A stretch of 64,000 nt of DNA from Bacillus mesophilus (GTDB lineage: Bacteria > Bacillota > Bacilli > Bacillales > SA4): NCBI RefSeq assembly GCF_011008845.1, contig NZ_JAAIWM010000002.1, positions 248,001 through 312,000 of the forward strand, in the 5' to 3' direction. Below are positions 37,445 through 46,641 of the stretch, one piece after another. Position 1 is the stretch's first letter. Each line of letters begins with the position of its first letter. Below the pieces are notes generated by a model. The model was not told where the DNA came from, did no database searches, and saw nothing but the letters and a program-made list of their open reading frames with translations. A program made the translations under genes and the position numbers.

Positions 37445-37826
37445 TAATCTATAATGTTTATATATCAAGGAACTTGGAATAGCTGTCTGGCAGTTTGACA
37501 TACTTGGTCTAACCACACTGCTTTAAACGCACTTAGAACAAAAGGAATTTTGGTAATAGAAAGGCTAGCTTGTTCAACGGGGGCTTTAGCCTAACAAGAC
37601 GCTTTATATTTCCAAGATTCATAATTTAAAATTGCGTGTCAAAACTGTTGCCAGTTTGCAAGCCATTTTCATTGCCAATTTTATGATATGCACCTCAAAA
37701 CGGAACGGTTTATTGTGTAATTAAGAATTGATCCTGCCAGTTACTTAATAAAAGGTTCCTCGTTATACATATTTCACCATCATTTGGTCATTTTAATTAA
37801 CAGTTAGAATAAAGGGTGGTGAGAGC
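37445..37826. other. intergenic region with right repeat arm
   Basis: 382 bp; no ORF with support. It contains the right inverted-repeat arm (37688-37712) and next to it AAAATTGGCA on the minus strand, matching a segment beside the left arm. Confidence 0.45.
37688..37712 (-). repeat. right arm of 25-bp inverted repeat
   Basis: Reverse complement begins TAAACCGTTCC and ends TTTTGAGGTGCAT; 24 of 25 bases equal the left arm at 34494-34518. Confidence 0.8.
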
Positions 37827-37958
37827 ATGGCGAAGTCAAAGCAAAATGGACAAAAAGGCAAGCCTTCAAATGAGGCAATCGGTACTAAAAACGTAATGGC
37901 AGCAGAAGAAATGGAAAAGGCAATTCATCCTACTGGAAGACAAAATACGCCTCAATAA
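37827..37958 (+). CDS. small hydrophilic protein, 43 aa
   Basis: MAKSKQNGQKGKPSNEAIG at the start and HPTGRQNTPQ at the end; Lys/Gln/Asn-rich with no hydrophobic segment, in the style of minor small acid-soluble spore proteins, though no member is recognised. GGGTGGTGA stands before the ATG and a clean terminator follows, so it is very likely a real gene. Confidence 0.6.
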   Translation: MAKSKQNGQKGKPSNEAIGTKNVMAAEEMEKAIHPTGRQNTPQ

Positions 37959-37970
37959 TCTGAATGTTTT

Positions 37971-37997
37971 AAGCACATCAAACGGTGTGCTTTTTCT
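37971..37997 (+). terminator. rho-independent terminator
   Basis: AGCACA...TGTGCT stem followed by TTTTTCT, 13 bp past the small ORF. Confidence 0.75.
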
Positions 37998-38138
37998 CAT
38001 GAGAATTTGGTACACTATAAAAGGTGAAGCGAATTAACGGTGTCCAAACATTACTATTTATAGAGTGTTGTACAATCCGTACTTGAAGCCACAAAGTAGA
38101 AATTCGGAATAAATGAATCACTTGTCCAGGGGGAAAAA

Positions 38139-39056
38139 ATGAGAAAATTAGTAATGACCTTTATATTATTGCTAACCTATATGGTTTCTATAGGATTGTT
38201 TTTTAGTAATCGGATTATGTACATAAAGAAAAAAGAAGCCGACTTTATTTTAGATCGAGAACTACGAGAAAAACGGTTCATACAAACAGAGTATGAGACT
38301 TTAGAGAAAGAAGAAATCATTATCCCTTCTTCATTTGGGTATGAGATAAAAGGAACATTCATCCCTAGCAAAAGGGAAACTGATCAATATATAATCATTT
38401 GTCATGGTGTGACAATGAGCCGTGTGAATTCTATAAAGTATATGTATTTATTTCATAACCGGAATTTTAATGTCATCATGTATGTTCACCGTAGACACGG
38501 TGAATCCGGAGGAAAGACGACAAGCTATGGACACTATGAGAAATATGATTTACAAAGCGTTGTTCATTGGACAAAGGAGACTTTTGGTGAGGATATTACT
38601 TTAGGTATTCACGGAGAATCAATGGGAGCCGTTACGACTTTACTTTATGCCGGTATGTTAGAAGATGGAGCGGACTTTTATATTGCAGATTGTCCTTTTT
38701 CTGACTTTGAAGAGCAGCTGACGTACCTTTTAAAAAAGGATTTCAAGTTACCTAAGCAGGCTGTCCTTCCTTTTGGTAATACCTTTTTGAAGATAAGAGA
38801 TCAATACACGGTTAAGGATGTATCTCCTATTTCCTGTATCCACACTATCAAAAGTCCTGTTTTATTTATTCATAGCAAGGAAGATGACTATATCCTGCCT
38901 ACTATGTCTAGACAGCTTTATGAGAAAAAAGTGGGACCGAAAAAAATTGTTATCGCACCAAAGGGGTCTCATGCTTACTCTTATGGCGACAATCCAGAGC
39001 TGTACGAAGAGGTAATTGATGACTTTTTACATGATTTTATTTTTCAGTCTAAATAA
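38139..39056 (+). CDS. yqkD: YqkD family alpha/beta hydrolase
   Basis: 305 aa, the same length as B. subtilis YqkD, with matching blocks IICHGVTM, HRRHGESGGKTTSYG, GIHGESMGAVT, ADCPFSDF and PVLFIHSKEDDYI. N-terminal signal-anchor helix (about 3-24). Triad: Ser in GESMG, Asp in KEDDYI, His in KGSHAYSY. It acts at the outer face of the membrane or just inside it; the substrate is unknown. It is monocistronic. Confidence 0.88.
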   Translation: MRKLVMTFILLLTYMVSIGLFFSNRIMYIKKKEADFILDRELREKRFIQTEYETLEKEEIIIPSSFGYEIKGTFIPSKRETDQYIIICHGVTMSRVNSIKYMYLFHNRNFNVIMYVHRRHGESGGKTTSYGHYEKYDLQSVVHWTKETFGEDITLGIHGESMGAVTTLLYAGMLEDGADFYIADCPFSDFEEQLTYLLKKDFKLPKQAVLPFGNTFLKIRDQYTVKDVSPISCIHTIKSPVLFIHSKEDDYILPTMSRQLYEKKVGPKKIVIAPKGSHAYSYGDNPELYEEVIDDFLHDFIFQSK

Positions 39057-39458
39057 AGGATAACAGTTCTGCTTTTCAAAACGCTAATTGTTATTACTAA
39101 CGGGTTTGGCTTTGTATATCAAAACATAAACATAAAAGATCAATCCTTTTTAGCAGTCCAATTAACTTATAAATTGGACTGCTTATTTTTGTTATTTTAT
39201 CAAGGTTTATAAACAATAAAGTCATAGTAATTTACGATTAGCAGATGTTTTTGCATGTTTTTGCATGTTGCCAATAACTATTTTCAACTTGTTAAAAACG
39301 CTCTTCGATTATGCTGGTAATTTTCTTTTAAAAACAGAGATAAAATGGATATTTATGTTAAAATAGTAAATGTGAATCAGTATACCTAAAGCAACGGGAA
39401 GTAGAGTTTAACAATAGATATAGTAAATACATATGAAAAGGCATAAGGAGAAACAAAA
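39057..39458. other. intergenic region
   Basis: 402 bp. Contains the yqkD terminator (39151-39190) and a short direct repeat TGTTTTTGCATG twice near 39.25 kb; otherwise no gene seen. Confidence 0.5.
39151..39190 (+). terminator. rho-independent terminator
   Basis: AGCAGTCCAATT, loop, AATTGGACTGCT, then TATTTTTG; about 95 bp past the yqkD stop. Confidence 0.8.
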
Positions 39459-39977
39459 TTGGACTATTTGATTGATTTTTTAATACTAGGATTGATTTAC
39501 TATTTGTATTTTTATAGAAAGTGGCGTAAAAGATCCATAAAGGAATTGATAATAAATACAATTATGTACGTTTACATTGTCATGGTTTTATTTGTTACTC
39601 TTATGCCATTTACTATCTCTATACTGCTAGGAAGTACTAATAGTTTGTTTACCGCTAATTTTATTCCTTTTAGAGACTTTCAAGAAGGTTACAATGGAGC
39701 GATAAAAGAAATCATCTTAAATATCATAATGATGATGCCTTTTGGTTTTTTATATCCAATTATTAAGAAAAGAGGTGTTCTGCATACATTAATCTTAACC
39801 TTACTATTTAGTATAATAATTGAATGTTCTCAGTTACTAGGTTCGCTGTGGGGTGGAGCACCTTCAAGAAGTTTTGATGTAACAGATTTATTTACAAATA
39901 CAATCGGAGGATTTATAGGCTATCTAATGTTTATATGTTTAAGACCAATTGTTAATAAAATAGTAAGAAGTTCTTAA
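39459..39977 (+). CDS. VanZ family membrane protein, 172 aa
   Basis: Four to five helices; typical NIIMMMPFGFLYP and RSFDVTDLFTNTIGGFIGY motifs of VanZ-like proteins. The start is TTG at 39459 with AAGGAG eight bases upstream. VanZ confers low-level teicoplanin resistance in enterococci, but most chromosomal members have no known role. It shares this family with 59156-59566. Confidence 0.82.
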   Translation: MDYLIDFLILGLIYYLYFYRKWRKRSIKELIINTIMYVYIVMVLFVTLMPFTISILLGSTNSLFTANFIPFRDFQEGYNGAIKEIILNIIMMMPFGFLYPIIKKRGVLHTLILTLLFSIIIECSQLLGSLWGGAPSRSFDVTDLFTNTIGGFIGYLMFICLRPIVNKIVRSS

Positions 39978-40027
39978 AGACTCCAATTTCATCTTGAATT
40001 AAAAGTACTTAAGTTTAACAAGACAAT

Positions 40028-40058
40028 AAAAAGACAGGGTTAAAATCCTGTCTTTTTT
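40028..40058. terminator. bidirectional terminator
   Basis: AAAAGACAGG...CCTGTCTTTT with T runs on both strands, between the VanZ gene and the convergent rocR. Confidence 0.85.
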
Positions 40059-40099
40059 CAGTATTATATTGTGGTTTTACTTGTTATTGCTCCGCTGTA

Positions 40100-40143
40100 G
40101 TCACTCACATTCCCGGGGAGTGACGTGAGACTCCGGGTCTCAC
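40100..40143. repeat. two adjacent GC-rich hairpins
   Basis: GTCACTC/GAGTGAC (40100-40124) is directly followed by GTGAGAC-TCCGG-GTCTCAC (40125-40143). The GC content is far above the surrounding sequence. Purpose unknown. Confidence 0.65.
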
Positions 40144-40234
40144 GCTTCCATCTATCTCCCACAGGACAGTCAACTCTAGTTTTAACAAAATGTAAAAAGC
40201 AACAATCTTTTACGATAGTAGCATTTCTCTATGG

Positions 40235-41647
40235 CTATAAATCATACTTACGTAATCGATATTGAAGACTTTGACGACTCATACCTATCGCTTTTGCTGC
40301 TTTAGAGATATTTGAGTCGTACTTTTCAAGTGCTTTTTCTAAGTATTTTTTCTCTGCTTCTTCCATATATTCTTCTAAACTTAACGCATTCTCTGCCTTT
40401 TTAAAATCAATCTGTTCTTGGTCTCCTCTTCCACTTAAGCTTGATTCCTTAAATTGAGGCTTCTTCCGGAATGTAACTGGCAGATGATTAAATATAATCG
40501 TCTCCTCATCATCTACTAGATTCATAGCTCCTTCGATAATGTGTTCAAGTTCTCTCACATTTCCTGGCCAGTCATATTCGTTAAATAGATGTAGGACTTC
40601 TTCAGATAATCCCTTAACTTTCATATCAAACAATTCATTATATTTATTAATAAATGTATGAACTAATAAAGGGATATCCTCTTTCCGCTCCCGAAGAGGT
40701 GGAACAAAGATCGTCACTACCCCTAGCCGATAGTAAAGGTCTTTGCGTAACTTCCCTTCTGAAATAGCATCAATCGGGTCTTCGTTAATTGTTGCAATAA
40801 TCCTAACATCAATTTTCTTATCCTTGATATCCCCTACTCTACGGATTGTTTTTTCCTGAATGGCACGTAATAGTTTTGCTTGTAACGCCGGATTTAACGA
40901 ATTGATTTCATCCAACAAAATAGTTCCTCCTTGAGCCTGTTCAAATAAACCAGGACGCTCAATTGAACCCGTGAATGCACCTTTTTTTGTACCAAACAAA
41001 AGACCTTCTATTAAACTATCAGGGAGAGCCGCACAATTTTGGCTAACGAAAGGCTTTGAAGATCGTTGACTTCCATTATGAATACTTTGAGCAAATAGCT
41101 CTTTCCCTGTTCCAGTCTCTCCTATAATAAGAACAGATGAGGAAGTACGAGTAGCTCGTTTGCTATTTTCTATCTCCTCGATCAAGCTCGGACTTCTCCC
41201 GATAATACTATCAAATGTATAGGGTGTATCTCCTTTATGGATGATATTATCTCGTATAATGCGTTCTAATCTAGTAATATCTCTAGCTACTTCAATTGCA
41301 CCGATCATCAATTTATTTTTGTTATAAATGGGAAATGTATCGTTTATGGTGGTTATTTCTTTCCCTTTATTATTAAAATACGTTTGCTTCACATTTTTAC
41401 TAATAGTCTCTTGTTTTAGTGCCTGGATCAGCGTGCTATCTAATTCATTCTGGAAAACAAAAACGTCCAGTACGTTTTTATAAAGGACATCCTCTATTTC
41501 CATCCCTTCTATTTCGGCCATTTTTTGATTATAAATAACGGTTTTCCCGCTCTCATCAATCACATGCACACCAACATCAATTACTTTAAGTAATGTTTGA
41601 TAAATATCCTCTAGTCCATCTATATGGTTCACTGTTGCTTCATCCAC
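40235..41647 (-). CDS. rocR: sigma-54-dependent regulator RocR
   Basis: 470 aa. PAS domain (about 20-130), AAA+ domain with Walker A GETGTGKE and the sigma-54 contact loop GAFTG, Walker B GGTILLDE, and a Fis-type helix-turn-helix at the end (ISKAAKAIGMSRQSLQYRL). I chose the GTG at 41647; AAAAGGGTGA ends five bases before it, while the GTG at 41656 overlaps that site. RocR activates arginine/ornithine catabolic genes when ornithine or citrulline is present. It is divergent from rocD, with its upstream sites between them. Confidence 0.9.
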   Translation of the reverse strand: MDEATVNHIDGLEDIYQTLLKVIDVGVHVIDESGKTVIYNQKMAEIEGMEIEDVLYKNVLDVFVFQNELDSTLIQALKQETISKNVKQTYFNNKGKEITTINDTFPIYNKNKLMIGAIEVARDITRLERIIRDNIIHKGDTPYTFDSIIGRSPSLIEEIENSKRATRTSSSVLIIGETGTGKELFAQSIHNGSQRSSKPFVSQNCAALPDSLIEGLLFGTKKGAFTGSIERPGLFEQAQGGTILLDEINSLNPALQAKLLRAIQEKTIRRVGDIKDKKIDVRIIATINEDPIDAISEGKLRKDLYYRLGVVTIFVPPLRERKEDIPLLVHTFINKYNELFDMKVKGLSEEVLHLFNEYDWPGNVRELEHIIEGAMNLVDDEETIIFNHLPVTFRKKPQFKESSLSGRGDQEQIDFKKAENALSLEEYMEEAEKKYLEKALEKYDSNISKAAKAIGMSRQSLQYRLRKYDL

Positions 41648-41711
41648 TTCAATCACCCTTTTATAGAATCTGTTATTAAGAGTAGAGGATAGTTAGAAAA
41701 GAAGCAACCAT

Positions 41712-41770
41712 ATTTTGCATCATTCTTTACCGAGTGTTATAAAAGTGCAAAACTAAAATGCAGTTTTGCA
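41712..41770 (+). promoter_or_regulatory. RocR upstream activating sites
   Basis: A palindrome TGCAAAAC-N9-GTTTTGCA at 41746-41770 and a half-site ATTTTGCAT near 41712-41720 resemble the RocR-binding sequences of B. subtilis roc genes (TGCAAAA/TTTTGCA). They lie about 90-150 bp upstream of the -24 box. Confidence 0.75.
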
Positions 41771-41860
41771 GCAGTAAATAACTGGAATACAGAAAGGCAA
41801 TTACTTCACAACCCTTATGAACACTACATTTGGAAGCACCTTTTAAGGAATTATCCATAG

Positions 41861-41877
41861 TTGGCATGTATCTTGCT
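41861..41877 (+). promoter_or_regulatory. sigma-54 (-24/-12) promoter of rocD
   Basis: TTGGCATGTATCTTGCT: GG at 41863-41864 and GC at 41875-41876 are ten bases apart, as in the consensus TTGGCAC-N5-TTGCA. The start codon is 77 bp downstream. Confidence 0.85.
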
Positions 41878-41953
41878 TATATAACTTATGAGTAAAAATA
41901 TACAATTCAAGAAGACAACCCTTGAAATAGTGTAGATTGAAAGGAGAAAGACA

Positions 41954-43147
41954 ATGACAACTATTACACAATCAGTAATCTCACAAACTCAAAAATATGG
42001 TGCAAATAACTATCATCCGTTGCCGATCGTTATCTCAAAAGCTGAAGGTGTTTGGGTGAATGATCCAGAAGGAAATAAATATATGGATATGCTAAGTGCC
42101 TATTCAGCCGTAAACCAAGGGCACAGACACCCTAAAATTATTGCAGCACTAAAAGAGCAAGCAGACCGTGTGACTTTAACTTCAAGAGCATTTCATAATG
42201 ATCAACTTGGACCATGGTATGAAAAGGTTGCTAAGTTAACAAAGAAAGAAATGGCGCTTCCGATGAATACTGGTGCTGAAGCTGTTGAAACAGCAATTAA
42301 AGCTATTAGACGTTGGGGATATGATGTGAAGGGAATTGCCGATAATCAGGCAGAAATCATTGCATGTGAAGGGAATTTCCATGGCCGTACAATGTCAGCT
42401 GTTTCGTTATCCTCTGAGGCAGAATATAAAAGAGGCTTCGGTCCAATGCTTCCAGGAATAAAATTAATTCCTTACGGTGATCTTGATGCCCTCAAGCAAG
42501 CTATCACACCAAATACGGCTGCATTTTTATTAGAACCGATTCAAGGAGAAGCTGGAATTATCCTTCCACCAAAAGGATTCATGAAGGCAGCCTATGAACT
42601 GTGTAAAGAAAATAATGTTTTATTTGTTGCTGATGAGATTCAAGCAGGACTTGCACGCTCCGGGAAGATGTTTGCTTGTGAATGGGAAGATGTAAATCCA
42701 GATATGTACATTTTAGGAAAAGCACTTGGAGGTGGGGTATTCCCTATTTCTTGCGTTGTCGCAAATAGTGATGTCTTAGGTGTATTTAACCCTGGTTCAC
42801 ACGGATCTACCTTTGGAGGAAATCCTATGGCTTGTGCGGTATCTATTGCAGCTATTGAGGTGTTAGAAGATGAAAAACTAGCTGACCGCTCTTTAGAATT
42901 AGGAAACTATTTTATGGATCGTTTAAAAGAGATCAAGAATCCTCTGATAAAAGAAGTGCGTGGAAGAGGTTTGTTTATTGGTGTTGAATTAGTTGAACCC
43001 GCTCGAAAGTATTGTGAGAGTTTAAAAGAAAAAGGACTTCTTTGTAAAGAAACTCATGACACCGTTATTCGCTTTGCACCTCCTCTAATTATTACAAAAG
43101 AGGAATTGGATTGGGCAATAGAACGTATTAAAACTGTATTATCTTAA
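41954..43147 (+). CDS. rocD: ornithine aminotransferase
   Basis: 397 aa. PLP-binding Lys256 in [11 protein letters not shown], the cofactor Asp227 in [13 protein letters not shown], and NFHGRT and EPIQGEAG segments identify class III aminotransferases; length and the [11 protein letters not shown] opening fit ornithine aminotransferase. It converts ornithine plus 2-oxoglutarate to glutamate semialdehyde plus glutamate. AAGGAG precedes the ATG. The next gene, glutamate dehydrogenase, uses the glutamate formed. It is driven by a sigma-54 promoter. Confidence 0.92.
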   Translation: MTTITQSVISQTQKYGANNYHPLPIVISKAEGVWVNDPEGNKYMDMLSAYSAVNQGHRHPKIIAALKEQADRVTLTSRAFHNDQLGPWYEKVAKLTKKEMALPMNTGAEAVETAIKAIRRWGYDVKGIADNQAEIIACEGNFHGRTMSAVSLSSEAEYKRGFGPMLPGIKLIPYGDLDALKQAITPNTAAFLLEPIQGEAGIILPPKGFMKAAYELCKENNVLFVADEIQAGLARSGKMFACEWEDVNPDMYILGKALGGGVFPISCVVANSDVLGVFNPGSHGSTFGGNPMACAVSIAAIEVLEDEKLADRSLELGNYFMDRLKEIKNPLIKEVRGRGLFIGVELVEPARKYCESLKEKGLLCKETHDTVIRFAPPLIITKEELDWAIERIKTVLS

Positions 43148-43168
43148 TTATCCTCCCGAGGTGAACCC

Positions 43169-44434
43169 ATGGAAACCGCAGTTAAAAAACAAGAAGAAAC
43201 AACAAATTTATTAACATCTACCCAAGTAGTAATTGAAGAGGCACTTGTGAAATTAGGGTATTCATCAGAAATGTATGAACTCCTTAAGGAACCTCTCAGA
43301 ATGCTGACAGTACGAATCCCTATCAAGATGGATGATGGAACCACGAAGGTGTTTACAGGCTACCGAGCACAGCATAATGATGCCGTTGGTCCTACTAAGG
43401 GCGGAATAAGATTTCACCCTGAGATCAACGAAGAGGAAGTCAAGGCATTATCCATGTGGATGAGTCTGAAGTGTGGAATTGTAGACCTTCCGTATGGTGG
43501 AGGAAAAGGCGGGATTATTTGTGACCCTCGCAAAATGTCACAGTTTGAGCTTGAAAAACTTAGTAGAGGCTATGTAAGAGCAATCAGCCAAATTGTTGGT
43601 CCTACGAAGGATATCCCCGCTCCAGATGTATATACAAATTCACAAATCATGGCGTGGATGATGGATGAGTATAGCCGTTTACGCGAATACGATTCACCTG
43701 GCTTTATCACGGGTAAACCGCTTGTCCTAGGTGGGTCTCAAGGCAGAGAAAAAGCCACTGCGCTTGGAGTGACTATTTGTATCGAGGAAGCAGCAAAAAA
43801 ACTGGGAATACAATTAAAGGGTGCACGAGTGGTCGTACAGGGATTTGGAAATGCTGGAAGCTTCTTAGCCAAAATGATGTATGATGCAGGTGCAAAGGTA
43901 ATAGGTATTTCAGATGCCCATGGTGCACTTCATAATGAGAATGGCCTTGATATTGATTACTTACTAGATAAAAGAGATAGTTTTGGTACGGTGACTACTT
44001 TGTTTGAAGATACCATCACTAACCAGGAACTACTTGAGCTAGATTGTGATATTTTAGTACCAGCAGCGATTTCTAATCAAATCACTGCAAAAAATGCACA
44101 AAACATTAAAGCATCTATTGTTGTAGAAGCAGCAAACGGTCCAACTACTTGGGAAGCCACTAAAATCCTAACAGAACGTGGGATACTTCTTGTACCAGAC
44201 GTATTAGCTAGTGCTGGTGGTGTTACGGTTTCCTATTTTGAATGGGTTCAAAATAATCAAGGATATTACTGGACGGAAGATGAGGTTCTAGTAAAATTAA
44301 GCAATGTATTAATTGCTTCATTTGAGCAGGTCTATCAGCTATCTAAACACCGAGGTGTTAACATGAGGTTAGCAGCTTATATGGTCGGTGTTCGAAAGAT
44401 GGCGGAAGCCTCTAGATTTAGAGGATGGGTATAA
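43169..44434 (+). CDS. rocG: NAD-type glutamate dehydrogenase
   Basis: 421 aa. Catalytic Lys lies in DLPYGGGKGG, the substrate region in GPTKGGIRFHP and the dinucleotide-binding turn in GFGNAGSF. It deaminates glutamate to 2-oxoglutarate and ammonium. It starts 21 bp after rocD, so both share the RocR promoter, which supports the catabolic (RocG) and not the GudB assignment. No insertion or repeat is seen near the active site. Confidence 0.9.
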   Translation: METAVKKQEETTNLLTSTQVVIEEALVKLGYSSEMYELLKEPLRMLTVRIPIKMDDGTTKVFTGYRAQHNDAVGPTKGGIRFHPEINEEEVKALSMWMSLKCGIVDLPYGGGKGGIICDPRKMSQFELEKLSRGYVRAISQIVGPTKDIPAPDVYTNSQIMAWMMDEYSRLREYDSPGFITGKPLVLGGSQGREKATALGVTICIEEAAKKLGIQLKGARVVVQGFGNAGSFLAKMMYDAGAKVIGISDAHGALHNENGLDIDYLLDKRDSFGTVTTLFEDTITNQELLELDCDILVPAAISNQITAKNAQNIKASIVVEAANGPTTWEATKILTERGILLVPDVLASAGGVTVSYFEWVQNNQGYYWTEDEVLVKLSNVLIASFEQVYQLSKHRGVNMRLAAYMVGVRKMAEASRFRGWV

Positions 44435-44570
44435 ACTAGAATCTTCTTTAATCTAGTGGCAGGTACTAGAGGAAATGGCGTAAGTTACTCACGCGATGTT
44501 AAAGAAGAGATATAGTTTGTGTCCGAGACCCGTTTTCTTGTTTAGAAACTCCTTAGAACTTGTTATAACT

Positions 44571-44605
44571 TAAAAAAGTTGCCCTTTGGGGCAGCTTTTT
44601 TAAGT
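44571..44605 (+). terminator. rho-independent terminator of roc operon
   Basis: GTTGCCC-CTTT/GGGGCAGC stem with AAAAAA before it and TTTTTT after it, about 145 bp past the glutamate dehydrogenase stop. Confidence 0.85.
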
Positions 44606-45061
44606 TTGTTTGTCTGCTATAGATCAACTTTTTAGGGCATTGCGTGTGATTTCGATATAATTACGCCAGTCTTCGCACTTATTGTATGGACATCCTAAAC
44701 AATCGCGTAAGTTTAAACATTATTGCGTGAAAATCACCGATTATAGCGTAACTGATACCTTTTATAAAAATTGAAAAAATCAAAGGACACATAGACAGGA
44801 AAAAAAAGTAAAGCAAAGCTAGAGCTATTTCATAATTTCACGCGTTGACTTATCTAATATCAAAGCAAAGCCAGTGATCTTCTATTAAACATTAGCATTC
44901 CTGTTTGAAATAGATGCAAAAATCACCCTCAAAAATACTCCCATCTACGTTGTTCCAGCTAGAACAGGGGCTCTTAATTAAACGCCCTCTTTCTTCATGT
45001 AACAGAACCATGATATTTGCATATTTTAACAGCAGTAATTCTAAAGAGGTGATACTTGAGA
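44606..45061. other. intergenic region with GCGT-type short repeats
   Basis: 456 bp with no supported gene. Several short GCGTAA / GCGTGA elements occur (44642, 44705, 44725, 44746) with matching ACGC on the other side, forming small hairpins. Related copies occur at 44478 and 44839. The ribosome binding site GAGGTGA of the next gene is at the right end. Confidence 0.5.
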
Positions 45062-46513
45062 ATGTCTGCAATCTCAGGAAAAGAATATATGAATCGAATT
45101 GATCGGTTAAAGTCAAATGTGTGGGTAAATGGTGAAAAGGTAAATGGAAATATCTCGGTTCACCCTTCCTTTAAGGGGGTAATAAGTAGCCAAGCAAATC
45201 TCTATGATTTGCAATTGGACCCAAAATATAAGAAAAAAATGACCTACCCCTCCCCTTTAACAGGGCATTCTGTTGGTGCGTCCTACTTAATCCCTAAATC
45301 AAAGGAAGACTTAGAGTTTAGAAGGATCATGATTAAGGAATGGGCTAAACAATCTGCGGGATTAATGGGAAGATCACCGGATTATATGAATACAGCCTTG
45401 ATGTCATTTGCTGCAGCAAAGGAATTGTTTGGGGAATATGATTCTGTATGGGAGCAAAATGTTTGGAATTTTTATGAATTAGCTCGTGAGCAAGATTTGT
45501 CTTTTACCCATACCTTTGTAAATCCACAAGTGAACAGGTCTTCGTTTTATTTTACGGAATTTGAGGATGACATTATTGCAGCACAAGTTGTCGACCAAAA
45601 TGAAGATGGAATTGTTATAAAAGGGGCAAGACTACTTGCAACTCAAGGTGGCATGACAGATGAATTGATGGTATTTCCTGGTGGAGGAGTAACGAGTAAT
45701 TCTTTAGCGTACGCTTTTTCAATACCTAGTAATACAAAAGGATTAAAGTTTATTTGTCGAGAGCCTTATTCTTATCGAGATTCTACCTTTGATCATCCAC
45801 TTGCTTCAAAATTTGATGAAATTGATACCATAGTTGTGTTTGATCATGTTTTAGTTCCATGGAATCGTGTGTTTTTTCATAACAATATGGAGCTTTCAAA
45901 TAAACTGTATAGTGACAGTAGTTTCTTTCCTCTTGTTCTTCATCAGGTTATTACAAGACGTTGGGCCAAATTAGAATTCCTGTTAGGTCTTGCTCATTTA
46001 CTCGTTGATACCATTCAGATACAGGAGTATGAGCATATACAAGGGAAGATTAGCGAGATCATCATAAGTCTAGAGACAATAAAAGCTTTATTGGAATCTT
46101 CAGAGTTGAACAGTGGACCTGACCGATTTGGTACGTGGGTACCCGCTCTAAACCCGCTTTACGTTGCAGCAACAACATTCCCAACTATTTACCCTCGAAT
46201 GACAGAAATTATCCAGCTTTTAGGTGCTAGCGGTTTAGCCTCCCTTCCAACTGAAGAGGACTTTACCTCTGAAATTAAACCAGATCTTGAACTGTATCTT
46301 CGCTCAGCCACATTACCCGCCAAAGAGCGAGTCCAACTGTATCGTTTAGCTTGGGATTATTGCATGAGTGCCTTTGGGTCTCGTCAAACTCTATATGAGC
46401 GTTTCTTCTTTGGTGATCCCGTTAAGCTTCAAGGGAATTTGTTTAAGCGTTACGATCGGGGATCTTATGTAGACATGGTAAATGAATTTCTTCAAAGAGC
46501 ACAGGACTCATAG
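45062..46513 (+). CDS. yoaI: HpaB-type flavin-dependent monooxygenase (YoaI-like)
   Basis: 483 aa from the ATG at 45062 (GAGGTGA nine bases upstream; a TTG at 45056 is too close). Acyl-CoA-dehydrogenase-like fold; MSAISGKEYMNRID opening and VVFDHVLVPWNRVFF fit the 4-hydroxyphenylacetate 3-monooxygenase large subunit family. The enzyme needs FADH2 from a separate reductase (HpaC); none is encoded beside it. The substrate may be another phenol. Confidence 0.85.
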   Translation: MSAISGKEYMNRIDRLKSNVWVNGEKVNGNISVHPSFKGVISSQANLYDLQLDPKYKKKMTYPSPLTGHSVGASYLIPKSKEDLEFRRIMIKEWAKQSAGLMGRSPDYMNTALMSFAAAKELFGEYDSVWEQNVWNFYELAREQDLSFTHTFVNPQVNRSSFYFTEFEDDIIAAQVVDQNEDGIVIKGARLLATQGGMTDELMVFPGGGVTSNSLAYAFSIPSNTKGLKFICREPYSYRDSTFDHPLASKFDEIDTIVVFDHVLVPWNRVFFHNNMELSNKLYSDSSFFPLVLHQVITRRWAKLEFLLGLAHLLVDTIQIQEYEHIQGKISEIIISLETIKALLESSELNSGPDRFGTWVPALNPLYVAATTFPTIYPRMTEIIQLLGASGLASLPTEEDFTSEIKPDLELYLRSATLPAKERVQLYRLAWDYCMSAFGSRQTLYERFFFGDPVKLQGNLFKRYDRGSYVDMVNEFLQRAQDS

Positions 46514-46553
46514 ACTAGCACCCATTTCTCCGCCTTCTGTGTATTTGTCCATT

Positions 46554-46580
46554 ACGAAAAGTACATGGATTCATATAGTA
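46554..46580 (+). promoter_or_regulatory. sigma-K-like promoter of third YjcZ gene
   Basis: CATATAGTA (46572-46580) fits CATANNNTA; AC at 46554-46555 stands 16 bases upstream. The start codon is 62 bp downstream. Confidence 0.45.
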
Positions 46581-46641
46581 ATAGTGATAGTACAAAACAT
46601 TAAGTATTATCAAAAATTAAAACAAGAAGGAGAGTGTTACA

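Noticed and set aside
39246-39269. Tandem repeat TGTTTTTGCATG
   Set aside because: Only two short units; consistent with chance in AT-rich DNA.
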